Positions 24,032 through 33,200 of a stretch of 38,963 nt of DNA are shown here, in pieces; position 1 is the stretch's first letter, and each line of letters starts with the position of its first letter. The DNA is from Candidatus Sumerlaeia bacterium (lineage in GTDB: Bacteria; Sumerlaeota; Sumerlaeia; JADFCW01). The position numbers were made by a program, and so were the translations under genes. Under the pieces are notes generated by a model. It had not been told where the DNA came from. It searched no databases and worked only from the letters and a program-made list of their open reading frames with translations. Location of the stretch: positions 13,326 to 52,288 of the forward strand of contig JAOAGV010000020.1 in NCBI GenBank assembly GCA_026415575.1, in the 5' to 3' direction.

Positions 24032-25504
24032 CTATTCTCCCTCGATCGGCTGGTTCTTTTTGTTAAGTTTTTTGCCTTTTTTCACCTTGTCGCCGGGCAG
24101 GGCGACCGTCGGAGCTTCGGCACGATTCTCTGTTGGAATCCATTTGGCCAGTTCTTTTTTCACCCCATCAAAAATCGGGTTCTTGGCCAGATTGGTCCAT
24201 TCCATCTCATCATTATTATGATCATAAAGTTCCTCCTCGCCGTCCACATAGCGCGTATAACGCCAGCGCTCCGTGCGCACCGAATGATTGCCGCGCATGA
24301 ACGTTGTGATGGCCGGGCGGTCCCATTGGGCGTTGGGGTCTTTGAGAAGCGGAAGCAGACTGACGCCGTCGAGGCCCTCGCGCGGCGGCAGACCGCACAG
24401 TTCGACCAGCGTCGGGTAAATGTGCATGAAGTCCACTGTGCGCGGCGAGCGGCTGCCGGGTTTGGTCACGCCCGGAGCGACCATGATCAGCGGTGCGCGC
24501 GTGGCCTCCTCCCACAACGTACTCTTGTGCCAGTGAAGTTTTTCGGCCAGATGCCAGCCATGGTCGCCCCAGAGACAGATAATGGTGTTTTTGGCATAGT
24601 CGCTGGCGTCGAGGGCTTTGATCAGCCGGCCGACCGTCGCATCCACAAAAGCGATGGCAGAGAGATAGGCGGCGACGGCTTCGCCCCACTTGCCCGCTTT
24701 CTGGACCTTTTCGTTTTCTGCACCCCCCGCCCACCGTTTGGCAATCGGCGGCACGTCGTCGAGGTCGTCTTCCTTCACTTTGGGCAGAGCAACCTTTTTC
24801 GGATCATACAATTTGAAATACTTGGCCGGCACATTCCAAGGCAGGTGGGGCTTGCGGATGCCGCAGGCGAGGAAGAACGGCTTGTCCTGCTTCTGCTTGA
24901 GCTGGCTGATGCAATAGTCCACGGCCTCGACGTCGCCCATCTTTTCATCGGGCACATTAAGCGGACACCATTCAAGGTTGGTTTCCGGCACGCCGAAATT
25001 CGCGTGTGGTTTCGGGTCGGATGTGGTTTGCTTTTCCAACGCCGGATGCCATGTGTGCCAGGAAACGGGATCGGGAAAGCTGCCGTGGAAGATCTTGTTC
25101 GATCCGGTGGTAAAATAGCCGTTGTTCTTGAAGTGCTGCGCAAGGGTGACGGCGTCCTTGCCGGTTTCCGACATGCGGAACGGCGAGCGGTTGCCATAGA
25201 CGCCGGTGCGGCCGGGGCGCAGGCCGGTCATCAGCGCGGCGCGCGAGGGATTGCACAGCGGCGAAGCCGTGTAAGAACGGTCGAAAAGCAGGCCGCGCGA
25301 GGCCAGCTCGTCGAGACAGGGCGTGCGGCTGTCGGGATGACCGCCGAGGCAGCCGATCCAGTCATTAAGGTCGTCCACGGCGATAAAGAGCACGTTGAGT
25401 TTTTCGCGGCCGGCGGCCCCGGTGCTGAAGCGGGGAATGCAAAAGGTTGCGGCGGCGCCGGCGGCGGTTTTTACGAACCGTCTGCGATTGAGTGTGGGTT
25501 TCAT
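24032..25504 (-). CDS. Tat-exported iduronate-2-sulfatase-like sulfatase
   Basis: The 490-aa product has a twin-arginine signal (NRRRFVK). The domain opens with L-F-I-A-V-D-D-L-N-D-W, the form typical of iduronate-2-sulfatase-like S1 sulfatases, and carries the formylglycine motif C84-N-P-S-R88. W-G-D-H-G-W-H-L-A-E is the later metal-binding segment. Such enzymes remove 2-O-sulfate from iduronic or related uronic acids, but substrate is not fixed by these motifs. A Lys-rich segment (KVKKGKKLNKKN) sits near the C-terminus. The gene precedes the Gfo/Idh/MocA gene on the same strand, and the two are probably co-transcribed. Confidence 0.93.
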   Translation of the reverse strand: MKPTLNRRRFVKTAAGAAATFCIPRFSTGAAGREKLNVLFIAVDDLNDWIGCLGGHPDSRTPCLDELASRGLLFDRSYTASPLCNPSRAALMTGLRPGRTGVYGNRSPFRMSETGKDAVTLAQHFKNNGYFTTGSNKIFHGSFPDPVSWHTWHPALEKQTTSDPKPHANFGVPETNLEWCPLNVPDEKMGDVEAVDYCISQLKQKQDKPFFLACGIRKPHLPWNVPAKYFKLYDPKKVALPKVKEDDLDDVPPIAKRWAGGAENEKVQKAGKWGEAVAAYLSAIAFVDATVGRLIKALDASDYAKNTIICLWGDHGWHLAEKLHWHKSTLWEEATRAPLIMVAPGVTKPGSRSPRTVDFMHIYPTLVELCGLPPREGLDGVSLLPLLKDPNAQWDRPAITTFMRGNHSVRTERWRYTRYVDGEEELYDHNNDEMEWTNLAKNPIFDGVKKELAKWIPTENRAEAPTVALPGDKVKKGKKLNKKNQPIEGE

Positions 25505-25634
25505 GGTGTCGTTCCTTTCTCATGGTGGGTTTTGGCAGAAGTGGAAAAGAAGCGGAGTGTGCTTTCAAGAGAATTTGCCAAGAAAAACTTTCTTAGCAAA
25601 TGACAAAAAGACGATCGGATGCCGTTCTTCCATC

Positions 25635-25733
25635 CAACGTGGCCCTCGGCCACAACCAAAGATGTCGGAGGAAAGAGCTTAGAAGTTAAGAAGACTTCGC
25701 AAATTGGTTGGATGTGAGGACCGAAGAGTCCAA
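25635..25733 (+). repeat. 99-bp direct repeat, left copy
   Basis: It aligns with 25904-26002 over its whole length with one indel and scattered substitutions. Shared blocks include AACGTGGC, GGCCACAACCAA, AGAAGTTA, GCAAATTGG and TGGATG. It holds a perfect GTGGCC-ctc-GGCCAC stem-loop (25639-25653) and a GGAC/GTCC stem at the 3' end (25718-25731). Confidence 0.8.
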
Positions 25734-25756
25734 GCAAGGTATGTATTTCGCCGGAC

Positions 25757-25896
25757 CTTTGCAGTGCGGCAGCCTGCTGCCGCTTTGCTCTCCGACGGCC
25801 CCAAACCAGCCAAACGGGGCCTTTTCCGGGAAAACGGACGTTTCTTTTCACAACCGAGAATAAAAAAAGCGGCAGCATGGCTGCCATACTCCAAAG
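25757..25896 (-). repeat. Palindrome-bounded repeat element, copy C
   Basis: The left arm reads CTTTGCAGTGCGGCAGCC then TGCTGCCGCTTT. The right arm (25864-25896) reads AAAGCGGCAGCATGGCTGCC then ATACTCCAAAG. The interior differs in sequence from copies A, B and D but again has one strong stem, GGCCCC (25797-25802) with GGGGCC (25816-25821). It sits between two direct repeats. Confidence 0.8.
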
Positions 25897-25903
25897 ATTG
25901 GGT

Positions 25904-26002
25904 AACGTGGCGTTGGGCCACAACCAAGGAGGTCAGAGGCAAGAGGTGAGAAGTTAGAAAAGTCTTAGCAAATTGGCTGGATGGTTAGACGGATGAGTCT
26001 AA
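25904..26002 (+). repeat. 99-bp direct repeat, right copy
   Basis: Partner of 25635-25733. Its first stem is shorter (GTGGC/GCCAC, 25907-25921). Its 3' stem has changed on both sides, AGAC (25987-25990) with GTCT (25997-26000), so pairing is kept. Confidence 0.8.
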
Positions 26003-26013
26003 AACATCCAACT

Positions 26014-28284
26014 CTACGGCGACGATTCCAGCGTTGGCGGTTGCGGTGGGGTAGGGTGGCTTTCCTTGTACCGAAGGGCGCGTTCATAGAGGTTGCGATA
26101 CTCGCTTTGGAAGGCCGGTTGGCCCGTCAGGAGTTGGAGCACAGTATCTGCGACGTTGTCGTCCATGTTACCGGCGTCGGCGATTTTGCGATAGTGATTG
26201 AGCCGCAGCCGCAGGATGGCGTCCACCATGGGGCGGTAATTGCGCGCAATGTCGGGATTGGCTTGCAGCGCCTCGTTGATGTCTTGGAACAGCCAAATGT
26301 CATTGGGCGAGACATGGCCGCGACGGACGGTTTCCCAATAGTAGTCCAGCGCCTTGCGGGGGTTGCCGGTACGGGTTTCGGCGCGTGCCATTGCCCACAG
26401 CATGTTCGAGTTCTGCCAATAGTAGTTCAGATAGCGTTTGCCGAATCGCAGCGCCTCCTGCGGCTGGTTGATGTCTATCAAGGCCCCGACGCAGCGGGCG
26501 GGAACATAGACGTCGCCGACGTCCCACGACGGGTCGCCAAACGGCTGTCGGGCGTCAATTTGAGCCACAAGGGAACGGACAAGGGTAACATACTGGTCCG
26601 TCGGTTGCTTCTCGTCAACTGCTCGCAAATAAGCCTGCGTCACCTTCAATAGCATTTCGCTCAGGTCCCAGTTGGTGACCAGTTCCACGTTGTCGAGGTA
26701 GCGTACAAAGTCGTCGAACCGTCCGGCATCCAGAAGACGGAGCATAATATCGCCGCGGGCGGAGACAGGCTTCAGCGAAAGCAGCCAATCTATTTCATCC
26801 AGTTGGCCCTCGTAAAAGTAGTAAGCGTGGGCCAGATGTCCGGGCGTGTGGAAGAATCTGAGCCGCACTTTGTGGTAGGGCAGGTCGGACAGCTCCGGTG
26901 ATCGCTCGAACAGGTTCTCCTCGAACGAATAAACCCAGAACGGAACACGGGAGGCGGCCTCGCGGAACGGTCGCGGCAGGCCGACCGGTTTGTGATGATG
27001 GAAGTAGATGCGGAAATAATAATCAGGATAGTTGACACCGGCGCTGAAATAGATCGGCTCGTTGAAGGCGGCATTCATGTCGAGGAACTGCGAATCTTCG
27101 CGAAACGAACGGGCCACTTCCTTGCCGACAATCAGAAACTGGTGCAGACTGGGCATATAGGCACAGACTACGACGACACCGGCCGCCACAAAGACCGGAG
27201 CGGCAAGACGCTCGGGCGTCAGGCGCGCCGCCCAACGCAGCCGGCCAAGTGCCTGAACCGCCTGTCTGTAGAGCACCTGGCCGCCGTGAAGCACGAGCAG
27301 AAGGACGAACGGATACTGTGCGCCGTAAAACCGCGACGAATAATAATGGATGCCGCTCATGAAAGAAATGACAATATACACAGTGGTCAAGAGCGTCACA
27401 AGAATCATTGGCCAGGTGCGAAGCCGCCACATATACAGCAGCCCCACCAGAAACAGCGGTGTGGCCACATACATCGGCCAGAGAATCCTCTGCGGCTCGA
27501 AACGGTCGTTTAATCCGCCCAGCCAAAACTGCCACGTGCCCAGCAAAGACAGGAGGAGATTCTCCGGCGGCGGGTCGCCGATGCTGGTGACCGCCTGACG
27601 CAAATTCATTGTCAAGATAACCACGGCGAGGACGGCCATCGCGCCCAAACCGGAAAATCCGACGATACGGTCGGCGCGGGAGAGGCTTCCTGCCCGATAG
27701 CGCCGCCATAGTTCGACCAAAAGCCACACGCCACAGCCGGCCAGCACGAAGGCCGCCGACAGCATATTGTAAAGCCCTACCACCGCAAATAGCAGAAACC
27801 AAATCAAGTGCACCGGCCTGCGTTTGGAGATTGCGCGCTCGAACGACAGGGCGATCAGAAGGGCAAATGCAATGGCAGAACCAAACGGCCGCAGCTCGAT
27901 GGAATAGTGGATGGTAAATACACTGAGCGCCATGACCAACGCGCCCAAAAGACCGAGCCATTTGTTGCGCAGAAATCGGCTCACAAACCGGTAGAACAGG
28001 TAAATGGACAGCAGGCCGAAAGCCAAATCCGGCAGCCTCATGCTGATCTCGCTGGGCTGAAGCATCCAAGCCAGTTTGACCAGCCACATGTGCAGAGGGC
28101 TGATCCAGTCGTAGGCGCGCTCGATAGTGGTTTTCCATGATTCGTGAATAAAATAGGCATCGAACATCTCATCGGCCCAGAAACCTTTCTGCACGATGAG
28201 ATGGTACCGCACAAGGAAGGCTGCAAACAGAATGAGGCCGAGTAGGATTCGGCGTGTGCTGCGAAGGGCCCGCGATTCCGTCAT
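26014..28284 (-). CDS. GT-C (ArnT/PMT-like) glycosyltransferase with helical-repeat C-terminal domain
   Basis: The start at ATG 28284 is uncertain; GTG 28302 in the same frame is also possible, and neither has a strong ribosome site. Residues 1 to about 390 contain around ten membrane helices. The first extracytoplasmic loop holds W-A-D-E (Asp38/Glu39), the acidic motif of GT-C enzymes that use polyprenyl-phosphate sugars. The remaining roughly 365 residues form a soluble extracytoplasmic domain with TPR-like repeats (about 580-700, for example ALRFGKRYLNYYWQN). The enzyme would move a sugar from a lipid carrier to a protein, glycan or lipid acceptor outside the inner membrane. Upstream genes supply the donor synthase and a small membrane partner. 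Confidence 0.85.
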   Translation of the reverse strand: MTESRALRSTRRILLGLILFAAFLVRYHLIVQKGFWADEMFDAYFIHESWKTTIERAYDWISPLHMWLVKLAWMLQPSEISMRLPDLAFGLLSIYLFYRFVSRFLRNKWLGLLGALVMALSVFTIHYSIELRPFGSAIAFALLIALSFERAISKRRPVHLIWFLLFAVVGLYNMLSAAFVLAGCGVWLLVELWRRYRAGSLSRADRIVGFSGLGAMAVLAVVILTMNLRQAVTSIGDPPPENLLLSLLGTWQFWLGGLNDRFEPQRILWPMYVATPLFLVGLLYMWRLRTWPMILVTLLTTVYIVISFMSGIHYYSSRFYGAQYPFVLLLVLHGGQVLYRQAVQALGRLRWAARLTPERLAAPVFVAAGVVVVCAYMPSLHQFLIVGKEVARSFREDSQFLDMNAAFNEPIYFSAGVNYPDYYFRIYFHHHKPVGLPRPFREAASRVPFWVYSFEENLFERSPELSDLPYHKVRLRFFHTPGHLAHAYYFYEGQLDEIDWLLSLKPVSARGDIMLRLLDAGRFDDFVRYLDNVELVTNWDLSEMLLKVTQAYLRAVDEKQPTDQYVTLVRSLVAQIDARQPFGDPSWDVGDVYVPARCVGALIDINQPQEALRFGKRYLNYYWQNSNMLWAMARAETRTGNPRKALDYYWETVRRGHVSPNDIWLFQDINEALQANPDIARNYRPMVDAILRLRLNHYRKIADAGNMDDNVADTVLQLLTGQPAFQSEYRNLYERALRYKESHPTPPQPPTLESSP

Positions 28285-28393
28285 AGATTCCGTTTGCCTC
28301 ACGATGCGGTTCGTTGGTTAATGAAAATTCACGATTGCCTCTTATCAGGGCGATACCTGACGCGAGGGGAAAAAGCAGCTTTGCTGTCTTTCA

Positions 28394-28825
28394 CTACGCC
28401 TCACTCTGCGGCGGAGCGCCCGTGTTCGCAGGGGGAACATGGGTCTCCTTTTCCTGCGCTGCCCGTAACTCCGCCTGTTGCAATGCCAAAGCAATGGCGA
28501 GATTTTGAATCTGCCGTTTTTGCTGTGAGAGAACGCTTGAAAAAATGAGGCTTTGCACCAGCAGGAAGAAAAGACAACCGACAAATATCGCCGTGGAAGG
28601 CGCACCCGCTCCGAGCGCATAGGTAAAAACTTTTAGCAACCCGGTAAAAACCGAAAACAAAATCAAAAGGCCCCCGCCGATCAACCATGGCAGTGCGTGT
28701 TCTTCTTTCAAGTGGAACCGCCGGATCATGCGCAGCGTCAGCACAATCAGCGCCAGCCCTACTACGACACCCAGCATCCGCTGATACGGCGTGGGGGCGG
28801 CAAAAACGATTATGTCTTGGCCCAT
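28394..28825 (-). CDS. DUF2304-family membrane protein
   Basis: The 143-aa product has three hydrophobic segments (about 17-32, 45-65, 78-97) with R-M-I-R-R-F-H-L after the first, followed by a charged helix and a polar tail. Size and layout fit DUF2304 proteins, which are typically encoded beside GT2 polyprenyl-phosphate sugar synthases and are thought to help lipid-linked sugar formation or flipping. AGGAGG lies seven bases before the start. It sits between the GT2 and GT-C genes on the same strand. Confidence 0.8.
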   Translation of the reverse strand: MGQDIIVFAAPTPYQRMLGVVVGLALIVLTLRMIRRFHLKEEHALPWLIGGGLLILFSVFTGLLKVFTYALGAGAPSTAIFVGCLFFLLVQSLIFSSVLSQQKRQIQNLAIALALQQAELRAAQEKETHVPPANTGAPPQSEA

Positions 28826-28902
28826 TGGAGTCCTCCTATAGTTGCGTGGAGAGGGGAGCGGTGCGGGATGGACAAAGTGGACGGCATAAGGGGGCTGGCC
28901 AC

Positions 28903-28941
28903 CTCACTTCCCACTTCTGATTTCCCACAACTCACAACTCA
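28903..28941 (-). repeat. Degenerate short repeat overlapping the GT2 stop
   Basis: On the minus strand the segment reads GTGAGTTGTGAGTTGTGGG followed by variants such as GAAGTGGGAAGTGAGG: units of 7-10 bases built from G-T-G-A-G/G-T-G-G-G. It spans the GT2 stop codon (28932-28934), so the last codons of GT2 and its untranslated tail lie in repetitive DNA. Confidence 0.6.
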
Positions 28942-29681
28942 CATCCTGTCTTTCGTCTTGCGTATCTGCGGTGGCGCCAAGCCACCATAAGCATCGAGAG
29001 CAGCATTTTCATGACATAATAAACGGGTTTCCAGCCGGCGTGCATGGTTTTGCCCTTTTCGCCGCTGTGAAATGTTGCCGGCACCTCGCAGAAGCTAAAT
29101 CCCCGATAATACAACAGCAAAAGCACGTCGGCATCCGGATAATCGGACGGAAACTCATCGGACACGTAGAGCGAAAATACATCGCGATGGATGGCCTGAT
29201 AGCCCGAAGTTGGGTCGGTAATCTCTTTTCCTGTCAGAGCGTGCAGGATCCTCGAAAACAGGCGCTGGCCAATTCGGCGCGCCAGCGGCACCGCATAGGA
29301 CGCCGCACCGAGAAACCGCGAGCCGATCACCACATGGGCACGGCCTCCGAGAATCGGCTGCACCAAAGCGGGAATGGCCGAAGGGTCATGCTGGCCGTCA
29401 CCGTCCATCTGCAGGACAATGTCGTATCCTTTTTTCAGCGCATAGAAATAACCGGCGCGCAGTGCCGAGCCATAGCCAAGATTGAACGGCAACTCGATGA
29501 CCGTTGCCCCCGCCTCGCGCGCCCGCGCTGAGGTGGCGTCGCGCGAGCCGTCGTTCACGACCACAATGTCGCCGTCCATGCCCAGTGCATCGCGTATTCC
29601 ACGGACCACAGCGCCGATCCGGCGTTCCTCGTTGAACGCGGGGATGACCACCAAAAGCCGATGCGACCCAAGCGCCAGCAT
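28932..29681 (-). CDS. GT2 polyprenyl-phosphate sugar synthase (DPM1-like)
   Basis: The 249-aa product is a GT-A glycosyltransferase family 2 enzyme: V-V-I-P-A-F-N-E (11-18), V-N-D-G-S-R-D (42-48) and QMDGDGQHDP (91-100), the signature of dolichyl/undecaprenyl-phosphate mannosyl- or glucosyltransferases. GSRFLG and D-P-T-S-G-Y-Q-A segments follow. There are no C-terminal membrane helices, so the enzyme probably associates with the membrane peripherally or through the DUF2304 partner. It would form the polyprenyl-phosphate sugar used by the GT-C enzyme encoded downstream. No convincing ribosome site is seen before the ATG. Confidence 0.92.
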   Translation of the reverse strand: MLALGSHRLLVVIPAFNEERRIGAVVRGIRDALGMDGDIVVVNDGSRDATSARAREAGATVIELPFNLGYGSALRAGYFYALKKGYDIVLQMDGDGQHDPSAIPALVQPILGGRAHVVIGSRFLGAASYAVPLARRIGQRLFSRILHALTGKEITDPTSGYQAIHRDVFSLYVSDEFPSDYPDADVLLLLYYRGFSFCEVPATFHSGEKGKTMHAGWKPVYYVMKMLLSMLMVAWRHRRYARRKTGCEL

Positions 29682-30204
29682 AACCCAGGAATGACCTCTT
29701 GCGGGGCTGCGAAGCCTGTAGTGCTGTCGAAAATTGCAATGGCGGGGCGCGCCGAATCAAGGGAAAAAGCACCAACCCGCCAAACCCGGGTGCTCCTCTC
29801 GAAATCGAAAGAGGGTCGTTCGATTCGACGGACGCTTTGGACCATGGCAGCCATGCTGCCGCTTTCTTTTGGTGACAAACTCAACCCCGTCAAGCGTAGC
29901 TTCTCTCCGCAGTGCCAACGCTTTGTCTGACGACGGACGCTTTCAGAAAAGCGGCAGCATGGCTGCTGCACACCAAAGGTTTTGGGGGATCTTTCCGCAT
30001 CACGCGGTGGTCTTGCTTGCGCTCGCGGGAACCTTCGCCCCATTTCGGGAGATGCACCTGCCCCTTCCGTCGGGCTCAACCGACTCTTGACACGTCAGGC
30101 CTGCACGGATAATCAACCCGTTCAGCGCGGGGGGGTTAGTTGCGCCATTTTCAGTTTATTTCATCATACCGCCTGTCTCGGAAGCGGGCAGAAGGGGATT
30201 TCTC
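29682..30204 (+). other. Divergent intergenic region with repeat element D upstream of carB
   Basis: The 523 bases between GT2 and carB hold two adjacent stem-loops, AGCACC/GGTGCT (29768-29794) and CCTCT/AGAGG (29795-29814), then element D (29835-29978). The stretch 29979-30204 ends in the carB leader with an AAGGGG ribosome site. I see no credible gene and no recognisable riboswitch. Confidence 0.7.
29835..29978 (+). repeat. Palindrome-bounded repeat element, copy D
   Basis: The left arm reads CTTTGGACCATGGCAGCC then ATGCTGCCGCTTT. The right arm (29948-29978) reads AAAGCGGCAGCATGGCTGC then TGCACACCAAAG. The interior stem is AAGCGT (29892-29897) with ACGCTT (29918-29923), followed by GTCTGACGACGGACGCTTTC. 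It aligns with the reverse complement of copy B along its whole length. Confidence 0.85.
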
Positions 30205-33200
30205 ATGCCACGACTCAGCGACATCAAAAAAGTGATGATCATCGGCTCCGGACCCATAGTCATCGGTCAGGCGTGCGAGTTCGACTATTCGGGCACGCAG
30301 GCCTGCAAAGCGCTTCGCAAACTGGGCTATCAGATCGTTCTCGTTAATTCCAATCCCGCCACCATCATGACCGATCCGGGCATGGCCGACGTGACGTATA
30401 TCGAGCCGCTGAATCTCCAAAGCATGATCCAGATTATTGAGAACGAACGTCCGGACGCCATTCTGCCCAACCTCGGCGGCCAGACGGGCCTGAATCTAAC
30501 GACGGAACTGGCCCGCAGCGGCGTGCTCGAAAAATACAACGTCAAGGTCATCGGCGTCGAGGTGGATGCCATCGAGCGCGGCGAAGATCGCATCGCCTTC
30601 AAAGAGACCATGAACAAGCTGGGGATTGACATGCCCCGCAGCGCACCGGCCTTCAGCGTCGAGGCCGCCGAGATGATCGCCTCAGAACTGGGCTATCCTG
30701 TCGTTGTGCGTCCTGCCTATACGCTGGGGGGCACGGGCGGGGGACTGTGCTACAACGTGGAGGAACTGCGCGTAGTGGCCGACCGCGGCATTTCGGCCAG
30801 TCTGGTTGGCCAAGTGTTGATCGAGGAATCCGTGCTGGGCTGGGAGGAACTGGAGCTCGAGGTGGTGCGCGACGCCAAAAACCAGATGATTACCGTCTGC
30901 TTTATCGAGAACGTGGATGCGATGGGCGTCCATACAGGCGATTCCTATTGTGTCGCGCCGATGCTGACCATCGCGCCGGAACTGCAGAAACGGTTGCAAA
31001 AATGGTCTTACGATATCGTGGAGGCAATCCGGGTCATTGGCGGCACCAACATTCAGTTTGCGCACAACCCGGAAACCGGCCGCGTCGTGGTCATCGAGAT
31101 CAACCCCCGCACGTCGCGCTCGTCGGCCTTGGCCTCGAAGGCCACGGGTTTTCCCATCGCGCTGATTTCCGCCATGCTGGCCGGCGGGATGACCCTCGAC
31201 GAAATTCCCTACTGGCGCGAGGGCACACTCGACAAATACACCCCGTGGGGCGACTATGTGGTGGTGAAATTCGCCCGCTGGGCCTTCGAGAAGTTCCGCG
31301 GCGCCGAAGACCGTCTCGGCACCCAGATGCGCGCCGTCGGCGAGGTCATGAGCATTGGCAAGAACTACAAGGAGGCATTCCAGAAGGCCATCCGCTCGCT
31401 CGAAATCGGCCGCCATGGTTTGGGATTTGCCAAAGATTTCAACAAGCGCTCGCTCGACGAACTGATGAACCTGCTGCGCGAGCCGTCGTCCGAACGCCAG
31501 TTCATCATGTATGAGGCGCTTCGCAAGGGCGCCACGGTGGATGCGCTGTATAAGAAAACGTTCATCAAGCCGTGGTTCATTCAGCAGATGAAGGAACTGG
31601 TCGAACTCGAAGAAGAAATTCTCAAATACAAGGGCAAGGAACTACCCGACGCTCTTCTCACACGGGCCAAAAAGGACGGCTTCGCTGACAAGTATCTGGC
31701 CAAACTGACGGGTCTGCCCGAGGAGAGAATCCGCGGCCAGCGTGAAAACCTCGGTGTGGTCGAAACCTACGATGCGGTCCCCGTCAGCGGCGTCGAAAAT
31801 GCCGCCTACTACTACTCGACCTACAACGCCCCCGACAAGGTCACGACCAGTAACCGCAGGAAAATCATGGTGCTCGGCGGCGGGCCCAATCGCATCGGCC
31901 AAGGCATCGAGTTTGACTACTGCTGCGTCCATGCCGCTTTCGCCCTGCGCGATCTGGGCTACGAGTCCATCATGGTCAATTGCAACCCGGAAACGGTTTC
32001 GACGGACTATGACACGTCGGACAAGCTGTACTTCGAGCCGCTGACCGTCGAGGATGTTTTGAGCATCTACAAAAAGGAGAAACCCGAAGGGGTGATCTGC
32101 CAGTTTGGCGGCCAGACCCCTCTGAACATCGCCGCCGACTTGCATCGTGCGGGTGTCAAAATCCTCGGCACCTCGCCCGAATCCATTGACTTGGCCGAAG
32201 ACCGCGACCGTTTCCGCCAGATGATGGCGAAGATGAGAATCCCGATGCCCGAGGCCGGCATGGCGGCCACCCTCGACGAGGCACTGCAAGTGGCCGCCCG
32301 TATCGGCTATCCGCTGATTGTGCGGCCGTCCTACGTGCTCGGCGGACGCGGCATGGAGGTCGTCTATGATGAGGAGATGCTGCGGACCTACGTGGCGGCG
32401 GCCGTGGACGTAACGCCCGAGCGGCCCATCCTTATTGACAAGTTCCTCGAAAACGCCATCGAAACCGAGGCCGATGCCATCGCCGACGGCACCGACGCGC
32501 TCGTGCCGGCGGTCATGGAGCACATCGAACTGGCCGGCATCCATTCGGGCGATTCGGCGTGCGTCATTCCGCCGATCAGCATTCCGCAAAAGCACATTGA
32601 CACGATTTGCGAATATACCCGCAAAATCGCCGTCGAACTGAATGTCGTCGGCCTGATGAACATCCAGTATGCCATCTGCAACGATGTCGTGTATGTGTTG
32701 GAGGCCAATCCGCGGGCCTCGCGCACCGTCCCGATTGTATCAAAGGTCTGCAACATTCAGATGGCACGCATCGCCACGCAGGTCATGCTGGGCGCGAAGA
32801 TCGCCGAACTGGGATTGAAGCCGCGCCACATCCCCCACTTCGGCGTCAAAGAGTCCGTCTTCCCGTTCAATATGTTCCCGGAAGTGGACCCGGTGTTGGG
32901 GCCGGAGATGCGTTCGACGGGCGAAGTGCTCGGTTTGGCCGACTCCTTTGGTCTGGCATTCTACAAGGCGCAGGAGGCGGCCAAGCAAACGTTGCCGATG
33001 GAAGGCACCGTGCTGATTACGGTGAACGAGCGTGACCGTCCTAGTGTGATCGAGGTCGCGCGCCGGTTTGCCAGCCTCGGCTTCAAGATCAAGTCCACGC
33101 AGGGAACATATAAGTTCCTGACCGACAATGGGATTCCCAGTGAACGCATTCTCAAAATGCATGAGGGGCGCCCCAATATTGTGGACGCGATCAAGAACAA

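Larger units (their letters stand above)
25505..26013 (+). other. Intergenic region with repeat element C between direct repeats
   Basis: The 509 bases between the sulfatase start and the GT-C stop contain direct repeat 1 (25635-25733), element C (25757-25896) and direct repeat 2 (25904-26002). Open frames here read through the repeats and are not credible genes. Confidence 0.75.

Noticed and set aside
23885..25603. 572-codon plus-strand frame opposite the third sulfatase
   Set aside because: Antisense shadow; the minus strand carries a Tat signal and the C-x-P-x-R motif.
25501..25949. Several 80-140 codon frames across element C and its flanking repeats
   Set aside because: They read through palindromic repeat arms and share peptides only because the DNA is repeated.
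25718..26000. Hammerhead-ribozyme-like core in the 3' ends of the direct repeats
   Set aside because: The GAxGA-type loop is present, but the required CUGANGA and GAAA core segments are not arranged as in known hammerheads.
29682..30204. Riboswitch or attenuator controlling carB
   Set aside because: Stem-loops are present, but I see no match to a known riboswitch core, no PyrR-type site and no terminator T tract.
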